Of a DNA stretch of 13,589 bases, positions 1 to 6,513 are shown in pieces. Position 1 is the first letter of the stretch. Every line of letters begins with the position of its first letter. Below the pieces are notes generated by a model. It was not told where the DNA came from and did not search any database. It saw only the letters and a list, made by a program, of their open reading frames with translations. The position numbers were made by a program, and so were the translations under genes. The DNA is from T3Sed10-241 sp036751905 (lineage in GTDB: Bacteria; Bacteroidota; Bacteroidia; Flavobacteriales_D; Cryomorphaceae): the NCBI GenBank assembly GCA_036751905.1, contig DAIOTP010000095.1:1-13589 (forward strand), in the 5' to 3' direction.

Positions 1-23
1 CAAGCCCAATTCATGGTACCGCC

Positions 24-1601
24 TCAGAGCAAATAATCAGTGCTCACAAAGTTGGAGTGCTTGCTATAGAGGAGTTTTTTGAGCGTTTCCTTATTTTGGG
101 GGTTGTCTTTGGACGCCACGAAGGTGCGGATAGAGAAGGAGCGCAGGGCATCGTGCACGCTAAGGGTGCCCACAGCCGAATCTTTCCTTCCGGTAAATGG
201 ATACACGTCGGGGCCGCGCTGGCAGGAACTGTTGAGGTTCACGCGGCACACGAGGTTCACAAGGGTGTCAATGAGTGGGCCGAGCTGCTCCACATCGCGC
301 CCGAAAAGGCTCACCTGCTGCCCGTAATTCGAATCGGCGATTTCATCGAGGAGGCTGTGTATATCGGAAAAGGACTTGATGGGTACCACAGGGCCAAATT
401 GCTCTTCCTGATACACGCGCATATTTTCGGTAACGGGAAAGAGCACCGCTGGCCAAATGAAATTATCCGTAGTGTGACCCCCTTTGGGATTGAGGATGTT
501 GGCTCCTTTGGAGAGGGCATCGTCGATGAGTTCCTGTATGTAGGCGGGCTTGCCAGGCTCGGGTAGGGGGGTAAGCCTGGCTCCATGATCCCAAGGGTTT
601 CCGAACTTGAGTTGGTCTACCTTTTCGGCAAATTTGGCATTGAACTCAGCGGCGACCTTTTCATGCACGTAGAGGATTTTGAGGGCAGTGCAGCGCTGCC
701 CGTTGAAAGAGAGCGCACCGCTGATGCACTCGTCCACTGCCTGATCAATGTCGGCATCGGGGAGCACCACCGCCGGATTTTTGGCCTCGAGCCCCAGGAT
801 TAGGCGCAGTCTGTTTTTGTAGGGGTGTTGGTCTTGAAGGGCAATGGCCGAGGTACTGTTGCCAATGAGTGCGAGCACATCAATTTTGCCCGATTTCATG
901 ATGGGCGCGGCAACCTCGCGGCCGCGGCCGTATACAATGTTGATGACCCCTTCCGGAAAACAATCGCGGAAAGCTTCCATGAGCGGTGAAATGAGGAGTA
1001 CACCGTACTTGGCAGGTTTGAATATGGCGGTGTTGCCCATGATGAGGGCGGGAATGAGCAAGGTAAAAGTTTCATTGAGCGGATAGTTGTATGGCCCAAG
1101 GCAGAGTACCACGCCCAGGGGTCCGCGCCGTATGTGGGCATACACACCATCGCGTTTGTGAAATTTGGCACTGCCGCGGTCCAGTTCTTTGTAGTCCTCA
1201 ATGGTATCGTAGATATACTCCACGGTGCGGTCGAACTCCTTTTCAGAATCGGGTAGGTTTTTGCCGATTTCCCACATGAGGAGCTTGACCACCGCGTCGC
1301 GCTGCTGCTTCATGCGCTCTACAAAAGCTTCCATACAGGCTATGCGGTCGGCTACTTTCATGGTGGGCCAGAGGCCTTGACCCCGGTCATATGCCTTTAC
1401 GGCGCTATCGAGCACCTCAAGGGCGGTTTTTTCATCGAGGTGGGGTACGCTGCCCAGCACGGTAGCTTGATACGTTTCCGTAGATGAAATGGTGGAAGTC
1501 ACTTCATCCATAGGGCCCTGCCATGGTATGAGCTTGCCACGGCTGAGGTACGTAGTTTGGTGCAGTTGTGCTGTTATGGCAAATGGATTGGGCGTATGCA
1601 T
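24..1601 (-). CDS. NADP-dependent (non-phosphorylating) glyceraldehyde-3-phosphate dehydrogenase, GapN-like aldehyde dehydrogenase
   Basis: Aldehyde dehydrogenase superfamily, best fit to the GapN group, which oxidises glyceraldehyde-3-phosphate directly to 3-phosphoglycerate with NADP+ in the cytoplasm, yielding NADPH instead of ATP. The open frame reaches a TTG at 1664, but the ATG at 1601 (525 residues) follows an A-rich leader and fits family length better. Visible motifs are GPYNYPLN with the oxyanion-hole Asn at residue 172, and NGQRCTALK with the catalytic Cys at 304; Arg before this Cys is typical of GapN. The C-terminal half carries EEQFGPVVP. An oddity: the segment that is LELGGK in classical GapN reads LGLEAK, so the Glu (residue 272) lies 32 rather than 34 residues before the Cys. 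The gene is transcribed away from everything else here and looks monocistronic within the window. ALDH family assignment is certain; substrate specificity is inferred. Confidence 0.85.
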   Translation of the reverse strand: MHTPNPFAITAQLHQTTYLSRGKLIPWQGPMDEVTSTISSTETYQATVLGSVPHLDEKTALEVLDSAVKAYDRGQGLWPTMKVADRIACMEAFVERMKQQRDAVVKLLMWEIGKNLPDSEKEFDRTVEYIYDTIEDYKELDRGSAKFHKRDGVYAHIRRGPLGVVLCLGPYNYPLNETFTLLIPALIMGNTAIFKPAKYGVLLISPLMEAFRDCFPEGVINIVYGRGREVAAPIMKSGKIDVLALIGNSTSAIALQDQHPYKNRLRLILGLEAKNPAVVLPDADIDQAVDECISGALSFNGQRCTALKILYVHEKVAAEFNAKFAEKVDQLKFGNPWDHGARLTPLPEPGKPAYIQELIDDALSKGANILNPKGGHTTDNFIWPAVLFPVTENMRVYQEEQFGPVVPIKSFSDIHSLLDEIADSNYGQQVSLFGRDVEQLGPLIDTLVNLVCRVNLNSSCQRGPDVYPFTGRKDSAVGTLSVHDALRSFSIRTFVASKDNPQNKETLKKLLYSKHSNFVSTDYLL

Positions 1602-1925
1602 CTTCGGTTGGTTTTGTTTGGGTATGCGACGTCCGGCATTAATTTCGCCAGAAGTACGTGTCAATAACCCAAAAATTGCTAAAAAGGTTCGAGGAGGATC
1701 AATTTGGCATCAGCATGCTTGCCTCATCCTGCATACAGGTCCATGAAACCCGTGGAATTAAGGTGCCATAACCATCTGAATGTTTCAATTCAGAAGGCAA
1801 AAGTCCATTTATGCCTGGTTACAAGCGCTTTTCAATTTGATCCACAAAGGCTGTAAATATTTGCCACAGGCTGCACAACATTTAGGGTGATAAGGTTAGC
1901 TTTGTTTGTCCAATTCAATGACCAT
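1602..1925. other. Divergent intergenic region between the GapN-like gene and the DUF2092 gene
   Basis: This 324-bp stretch must hold the promoters of both diverging genes. I found no convincing pair of Bacteroidota -33/-7 elements on either strand. The plus strand has an isolated TAnnTTTG match (TAGCTTTG, 1897-1904) without a TTG at the usual distance. The leader of the minus-strand gene is A-rich and has no Shine-Dalgarno sequence. No RNA gene or strong hairpin is evident. Confidence 0.5.
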
Positions 1926-2678
1926 ATGACCAAGCTTACCCTTTTCCTGTCCACCATTTTATTTGCAGCAGCAGCGCAACCGGTGGATGCACAGGACTCA
2001 ACCGTGGTGGATCAAACGGCGGTGCTCTTGCTTGACCGAATGAGCTCTGTAATCGGTGAATTGACTTCCTGCAGCTTCAACCTTCAAACAAGCGTTGACA
2101 AGGTGGTGCCCGACTTAGGCACTGTTAAGGAGCTCTTCAGCCATCAGGTGCACTTTTCAGGGCCCGACAAGATGCACGTACATACACGGGGCCCGGTGCA
2201 CCATGAAGCTTATTGGTATCATACCGACATCCTGATGTACTACTCTTCCACTTACAACCATTATGGATTTATTGAAACTCCAGGCACCATCATTGAAACC
2301 ATCGATATGGTAAATGAAGTTTACGGCATAGACTTTCCCGCAGCCGATTTCTTTTATCCAAGCTTTACAGACGACCTTCTGGAGCACAGCGATGTGATAC
2401 GCTACCGCGGCCTTGTTCATGTGGGCGTTATGGACTGCCACCACATTGTGGCAGTGGGGCCTGAACAAAGCGTACAGGTGTGGCTGAGCAATGACACATT
2501 TACATTGCCACAGCGCTTTGTGGTGCTTAACAAATCAGGAGATGATTCCTTTCAGTACGAAGGGACTTTTTCCGATTGGCACATCAACCCATCCTTGCCC
2601 GAGGCCATTTTTGACTTCGTGGTACCCGAAACTGCAAAGCGCCTGAGCCTTGTGCCCAAGAACAACGCCAAAAAATAA
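1926..2678 (+). CDS. DUF2092-type exported protein
   Basis: A 250-residue predicted periplasmic protein. The frame can be extended to a GTG at 1887, but the ATG at 1926 puts a clean signal peptide at the N-terminus: a Lys near the start, a hydrophobic core (LTLFLSTILFAAAA) and an Ala-x-Ala-like cleavage region around residues 17-23 (PVDAQ). The mature part opens with a helix ending in MSSVIGELTSCSF, followed by beta-rich sequence: an HVHTRGP strand, VIRYRGLVHVGVMDCHHIVAV, and a strand with QVWLSNDTFTLPQRFVV. This order matches my recollection of DUF2092 (COG3900), whose function is unknown and whose strands resemble the LolA/LolB lipoprotein-carrier fold. Cys in TSCSF and MDCHH could form a disulfide (inference). 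The next gene starts 4 bp after its stop, so the two are very likely co-transcribed and may act together in the cell envelope. Family call by eye only. Confidence 0.7.
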   Translation: MTKLTLFLSTILFAAAAQPVDAQDSTVVDQTAVLLLDRMSSVIGELTSCSFNLQTSVDKVVPDLGTVKELFSHQVHFSGPDKMHVHTRGPVHHEAYWYHTDILMYYSSTYNHYGFIETPGTIIETIDMVNEVYGIDFPAADFFYPSFTDDLLEHSDVIRYRGLVHVGVMDCHHIVAVGPEQSVQVWLSNDTFTLPQRFVVLNKSGDDSFQYEGTFSDWHINPSLPEAIFDFVVPETAKRLSLVPKNNAKK

Positions 2679-2682
2679 ACCC

Positions 2683-4059
2683 ATGAATTCATCCCTTATA
2701 CTTCGGGTTGCTCTTGGCTCTGCACTTCTTGCCTTGTTGACACTGCATCCGAATACAGCCATGTCACAGCGCATGAACCATGGAGCAGGTGCGTCAAGAG
2801 CTGCTTCTATGTCGGCCCCACCCAGAGCTGGCGGAGGCTCACCGGGCGGCATGCAGGGTGGAGCCTCACGTGGGGGCAATGCAGCACCTGGCAGGGGTGG
2901 AGCGCCTTCCCAGCACGCGAGGCCGGGAGCGGCGCCACAGAGGCCCCAAGGGCAAGCCACGCGACCACAAAATCAGCCATCCAGGCCTCCCGGTTCGCCT
3001 TCCGGCAATTCGATCAATGGAGGTGCCCAGCGTGCTCCAGACCGAAGCACGGGCGCAAGAGGTTCTTCTGCTCAGGGCAGGTCAATCAATGACACCCGCC
3101 AGGGCCGCGATATGAATACGGCCAATACGGACAGGACTGGAAGCTCCGCCCGGGGTCAAAATCCTTCACGGGGCGGCACAAGTTCCGACCGGCCTGGAGC
3201 TGGCGCATCGACCACCGACAGGAGCGCAGCGGGAGGACGCGCACCCAGCGGCGACAGGGCTCCCAGTGGTGACCGTACCTCAAGTGGTGAACGGGGCTCA
3301 AGCGGCGACAGAACTCCCGGAGCAGGAAGAAATCCTGGCGCCGACCGAAACCCCGGGGGCAATAGAAATCCAGGCGGCAACCTGGGCAACCGCCCCGGCG
3401 GCAACAACATCAACATTGGTAATAACAACAATATCAACGTCAATGCCCGGCGCAACACAGTGGTGGTGGTAAACATGCGCTCGCCTATGATGATGCGGCC
3501 GCCTATGGTGTGGGGCGGCTGGATGATGTGGTCGGCTCATCCCTTCTTTTGGTTTGCATTCAGGCCTATGGTATGGGGACCATGGTGGCATCCATGGGGC
3601 TATCCCGTGGCAGTATTGCCCCCAACGGCCCAGGTGGTGAATGTGACCAACGTGACCAACGAAACCAACATTACCAATGTAACGAACGTAACCAATGTGG
3701 TCAACGAATTCTTCTACGACAACGGCGTGTTCTACCAAAAGGACGATGAAGGTTTCGTGGTGGTGCCCGGACCTGTAGGTGTTGAGGTGAGCAGCATCCC
3801 CGACAATTATGAAAGGGTGACCCTCGACGACGGCAGCGTGAATTACTTCTGGGGAGGCACCTTCTATGAAAAATCAGGTGGTGGTTATATCGTGGTGCCG
3901 CCCACAGCAGGGGCCCTTGTGACCAACCTACCCGATGGCGGGGAAGAGGTGAAAATGGGTGATGTGATACTCCTTGCCTATGGCGAAACCTATTACATGC
4001 CGGTACAAGTGAACGGCCGAAACATGTACGAGGTGGTGTACATTGAGGAAGAGGAGTAG
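2683..4059 (+). CDS. Repeat-rich exported protein with a DUF6515-like C-terminal domain
   Basis: A 458-residue exported protein starting at the ATG at 2683, preceded by an A-rich leader; an in-frame TTG at 2650 would overlap the upstream gene and mask the signal peptide. Order of parts: signal peptide (about 1-29, core VALGSALLALLTL); a long Gly/Arg/Ser/Pro/Asn-rich, probably disordered tract (30-260) containing eight six-residue repeats (187-234) and an Asn-rich end; a Trp/Met-rich hydrophobic segment with eight Trp (265-313); an N-x-T triplet array (320-341); and a C-terminal domain (343-458). That domain shows three internal repeats with period 43-44, marked by GVFY, GTFY and ETYY near residues 348, 392 and 435. 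The first two each continue into G[FY][VI]VVP and a [IL]PD element. The YxxGxxY...GYxVVxPP pattern resembles DUF6515. Function unknown; a surface or matrix role is only inference. It ends in an acidic tail (EEEE) and lacks a lipobox. Confidence 0.7.
   Translation: MNSSLILRVALGSALLALLTLHPNTAMSQRMNHGAGASRAASMSAPPRAGGGSPGGMQGGASRGGNAAPGRGGAPSQHARPGAAPQRPQGQATRPQNQPSRPPGSPSGNSINGGAQRAPDRSTGARGSSAQGRSINDTRQGRDMNTANTDRTGSSARGQNPSRGGTSSDRPGAGASTTDRSAAGGRAPSGDRAPSGDRTSSGERGSSGDRTPGAGRNPGADRNPGGNRNPGGNLGNRPGGNNINIGNNNNINVNARRNTVVVVNMRSPMMMRPPMVWGGWMMWSAHPFFWFAFRPMVWGPWWHPWGYPVAVLPPTAQVVNVTNVTNETNITNVTNVTNVVNEFFYDNGVFYQKDDEGFVVVPGPVGVEVSSIPDNYERVTLDDGSVNYFWGGTFYEKSGGGYIVVPPTAGALVTNLPDGGEEVKMGDVILLAYGETYYMPVQVNGRNMYEVVYIEEEE
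3241..3384 (+). repeat. Eight-copy 18-bp coding tandem repeat (hexapeptide array)
   Basis: Eight consecutive 18-bp units inside the DUF6515-like gene encode hexapeptides: APSGDR, APSGDR, TSSGER, GSSGDR, TPGAGR, NPGADR, NPGGNR, NPGGNL. Seven of the eight end in Arg, written with AGG, CGT, CGG, AGA and CGA codons. The DNA units differ at many synonymous sites while the peptide pattern persists, so the array looks old and protein-selected rather than freshly slipped. A related unit (SAAGGR) sits immediately upstream. Confidence 0.85.
3640..3705 (+). repeat. N-x-T triplet repeat array
   Basis: Within the DUF6515-like gene, 22 residues (320-341) run as three-residue steps NVT/NET/NIT, six exact N-x-T triplets followed by NVV and N. 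At DNA level this is a degenerate 9-bp periodicity (for example aatgtgacc then aacgtgacc). Asn codons alternate AAT and AAC, so the peptide pattern rather than the DNA is conserved. It separates the Trp/Met-rich segment from the C-terminal domain. Confidence 0.8.
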
Positions 4060-4392
4060 TGCCCGAGACCATAGTAAGGTGGATAAATGGCTATGTACAT
4101 CCTTCAATAACGACCCCCCTGGACACAAAAAATTTCTGAGCTGTGGAAGGCAAGGGCTGAACATGTAGAAATCCCTCCGCAACTCTTGGCGTATTTTCTC
4201 ATTTTGCCTCACTTTTCAGCGTGCCTCCTGGCCAGCTGAAAGGGCTCAGGCTAGCGCGAATTGGCTTCATCATACTGGTATTCATCTGTTTAATCAGGAG
4301 GAGAAATTGTTCCTCAGTTCAAGTACGTTTCCCCGCACGCAATTTGCACAGGTACGTGCTCACCACATCTGATCACTTGATCGACACCAGCA
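4060..4392. other. Intergenic region upstream of the glgX-treZ-treY::malQ operon
   Basis: This 333-bp gap follows the DUF6515-like gene and precedes glgX in the same direction. It probably contains both the end of the upstream transcript and the promoter of the trehalose operon. I see no hairpin followed by a T-run that would make a standard intrinsic terminator, and no complete TTG/TAnnTTTG promoter pair. The clearest structure is the inverted repeat at 4214-4241. Frames crossing it (such as one starting with GTG at 4221) run into glgX and look spurious. Confidence 0.5.
4214..4241. repeat. Short inverted repeat (TTTCAGC / GCTGAAA) upstream of glgX
   Basis: Perfect 7-bp arms at 4214-4220 and 4235-4241 flank a 14-base loop that itself contains the palindrome TGGCCA (4229-4234). 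No T-run follows on either strand, so a classical terminator is unlikely. Its place about 150 bp before the glgX start would suit an operator or an mRNA structure, but a 7-bp repeat can also arise by chance. Confidence 0.35.
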
Positions 4393-6513
4393 ATGAAAAC
4401 ATTTCCCGGCAACTCATTCCCACTCGGCGCCCATTACGACGGCAAAGGGGTCAATTTTGCGCTTTTTGCGGAAAACGCAACAGATGTAGAGCTTTGTTTA
4501 TACGACAATCCCGATGATGTCAATGCCTCGGAACGCATCCCATTTACAGAGTGCACACACCTCATCTGGCACATGTACGTACCTGACATAAAGCCCTGCC
4601 AGCTTTATGGTTTTCGGGTCAACGGCCCTTATCAGCCCGAAAACGGACACCGTTTCAATCCAAACAAGCTCCTGTTCGATCCGTATGCGCGGGCGATTTC
4701 AGGCTCAATTAAATGGGATGATTCGCTGTTTGGCTACAATGTGAAAAGCACGAAAAAAGACCTTTCTTTCAGCAAAACCGACAGTGGACCTTTTCTTCCC
4801 AAATGTGTGGTGGTGGATGATGCATTTGACTGGGAGGGTGTAAAAAAGCCCAATATCCCAGAACATAAATCCATCATTTACGAAGCACATGTCAAGGGAT
4901 TTACAAAATTGTGGAAGGAGATTCCAGAGGAAATTCGCGGCACCTATGCCGGCATCGGGCATTCGGCTTCGATCGCCTACTTTCAAAAACTTGGCATCAC
5001 TGCTGTGGAATTGATGCCCGTGCACCACTTTGTTCAAGACCGCCATTTGGTGGAGAAAGGCCTCAGCAACTATTGGGGATACAACAGCATAAGCTTTCTG
5101 GCACCCCATGCGCCTTATGCCAGCAGCGGGGTGTGTGGCTCACAGGTTGTTGAGTTTAAGGAAATGGTGAAAGCCCTGCATAAAGCAGGCATCGAAGTGA
5201 TCCTTGACGTGGTGTACAACCATACCGCCGAAGGCAATCAGCTGGGACCCACCCTCTCCTTCAAAGGAATAGACAATGTAAATTACTACCGACTGGTGGA
5301 TGACAAGCGCTATTACAACGACTACACCGGCACCGGAAACACATTGAATGCCAACAGGCCCAATGTGCTGCGCCTTATCATGGACAGCCTGCGCTACTGG
5401 ATTGAGGTGATGCAGGTGGACGGGTTCCGTTTCGACTTGGCTTCGAGCCTGGCACGCGAACTGCACGAGGTCGACAAGCTCAGCGCCTTTTTTGATATCA
5501 TCCACCAGGACCCGGTCATTTCATCAGTGAAGCTCATCGCCGAACCCTGGGACGTAGGCGAAGGCGGCTATCAGGTGGGCAACTTCCCACCTGGTTGGTT
5601 TGAATGGAACGGCAAGTACCGCGACTGCGTGCGCGACTATTGGCGCGGTGCCGACAGCATGCTCGGCGATTTTGCCATGCGCTTTACCGGCAGCCCCGAC
5701 CTCTACGCCGACGACAACAGAAAGCCCTTTGCCAGCCTCAACTTTCTCACCGCCCACGATGGCTTCACCCTCCATGACCTGGTATCGTACAATGACAAAC
5801 ACAACGAGGCCAATGGCGAAGACAACAAAGATGGCGAAAGCCACAACCGCTCATGGAATTGCGGCGCAGAAGGTCCCACAGACGATGAAGATATAAACAA
5901 ACTCCGCGAGCGCCAGAAGCGCAACCTCCTCACCACCCTATTCCTCTCACAAGGGGTGCCGATGCTTGTGGCCGGCGATGAATTCAGCCGTACGCAAGGT
6001 GGCAACAACAATGCATACTGCCAGGACAACGAGATATCATGGCTCAACTGGGAACAAATGGACGAAGACTTGCTATTATTCACGAGCAGGCTCATTGCTT
6101 TTCGAAAAGAGCATCCAGTTTTTTGCCGAAGAAAATGGTTTTATGGACAGGCTGTGTATGGAGAGGAACTGGAAGACATCTGCTGGTTTTTGCCGGAAGG
6201 CACATTAATGACGGATGATCATTGGAAGCATGAATTTGCCAAATCGCTGGGAGTTTATCTCAACGGAAAGGGCGTGCATACCCCGGATGAGCGTGGGGAG
6301 AACATAGTCGATGACTCCTTCTATGTTATTTTCAATGCCCACCACGAACCTTTGGCATATACCCTTCCGGGATTGCAATATGCCGACCAATGGACAGAAG
6401 TACTCAACACTTACAAAACGGATTTGGAGGACAAGGAAGCCTTTGAACCTGGCAGCAATGTCACGGCCCAGGGCCGCTCCATGATTGTCCTCAAATCAAC
6501 ACTACATACATGA
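4393..6513 (+). CDS. glgX: Glycogen debranching enzyme GlgX (isoamylase-type, GH13)
   Basis: A cytoplasmic 706-residue enzyme that hydrolyses alpha-1,6 branch linkages of glycogen or limit dextrin and releases linear maltodextrins. The N-terminus (PGNSFPLGAHYDGKGVNFAL) is the usual beginning of the GlgX/isoamylase CBM48 domain, supporting the ATG at 4393. The GH13 barrel shows VILDVVYNHTAEG, DGFRFDLAS with the nucleophile Asp at 348, LIAEPWDVG with the acid/base Glu at 384, and TAHDGFTLHDLVSYNDKHN with the third Asp at 456. NGEDNKDGE and SWNCGAEGPT are typical of GlgX. A beta-rich C-terminal domain follows from about residue 600. It is first in a compact operon; its stop overlaps the treZ start by 4 bp (ATGA). 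Context indicates it feeds maltodextrins to the trehalose enzymes downstream rather than to glycolysis alone (inference). Confidence 0.95.
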   Translation: MKTFPGNSFPLGAHYDGKGVNFALFAENATDVELCLYDNPDDVNASERIPFTECTHLIWHMYVPDIKPCQLYGFRVNGPYQPENGHRFNPNKLLFDPYARAISGSIKWDDSLFGYNVKSTKKDLSFSKTDSGPFLPKCVVVDDAFDWEGVKKPNIPEHKSIIYEAHVKGFTKLWKEIPEEIRGTYAGIGHSASIAYFQKLGITAVELMPVHHFVQDRHLVEKGLSNYWGYNSISFLAPHAPYASSGVCGSQVVEFKEMVKALHKAGIEVILDVVYNHTAEGNQLGPTLSFKGIDNVNYYRLVDDKRYYNDYTGTGNTLNANRPNVLRLIMDSLRYWIEVMQVDGFRFDLASSLARELHEVDKLSAFFDIIHQDPVISSVKLIAEPWDVGEGGYQVGNFPPGWFEWNGKYRDCVRDYWRGADSMLGDFAMRFTGSPDLYADDNRKPFASLNFLTAHDGFTLHDLVSYNDKHNEANGEDNKDGESHNRSWNCGAEGPTDDEDINKLRERQKRNLLTTLFLSQGVPMLVAGDEFSRTQGGNNNAYCQDNEISWLNWEQMDEDLLLFTSRLIAFRKEHPVFCRRKWFYGQAVYGEELEDICWFLPEGTLMTDDHWKHEFAKSLGVYLNGKGVHTPDERGENIVDDSFYVIFNAHHEPLAYTLPGLQYADQWTEVLNTYKTDLEDKEAFEPGSNVTAQGRSMIVLKSTLHT

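Noticed and set aside
57..566. A 169-codon plus-strand frame opposite the GapN-like gene
   Set aside because: It lies entirely antisense to a well-conserved dehydrogenase with clear catalytic motifs and has no recognisable domain of its own; it is a frame shadow.
1897..1904. TAGCTTTG, an exact match to the Bacteroidota -7 element TAnnTTTG, 22 bp before the DUF2092 start
   Set aside because: No TTG or TTTG occurs about 19-21 bp upstream (the sequence there is CTGCACAACA), and an eight-base degenerate motif can occur by chance; not listed as a promoter.
2535..2960. Minus-strand 141-codon Pro/Ala/Gly-rich frame
   Set aside because: It is antisense to the DUF2092 end and the Gly/Arg-rich tract; long antisense frames are expected opposite biased repeat-rich sequence.
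3241..3384. CRISPR-like or mobile-element repeats
   Set aside because: The 18-bp units are contiguous, in frame, synonymous-diverged and encode a regular peptide, with no spacers; they are coding repeats.
4064..4110. Possible terminator hairpin after the DUF6515-like gene (CATAG ... CTATG arms)
   Set aside because: Only five paired bases with a 17-base loop and no following T-run; too weak to call a terminator.
3928..4212. Minus-strand 94-codon frame spanning the end of the DUF6515-like gene and the intergenic gap
   Set aside because: About half of it is antisense to the repeat domain, no motif or signal is visible, and composition does not support coding.
4221..4517. A GTG-started 98-codon frame with a hydrophobic stretch (IGFIILVFICLI), overlapping the glgX start
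   Set aside because: It overlaps the conserved start of glgX by 125 bp in another frame, its later part is Arg-rich out-of-frame sequence, and no domain is recognisable.
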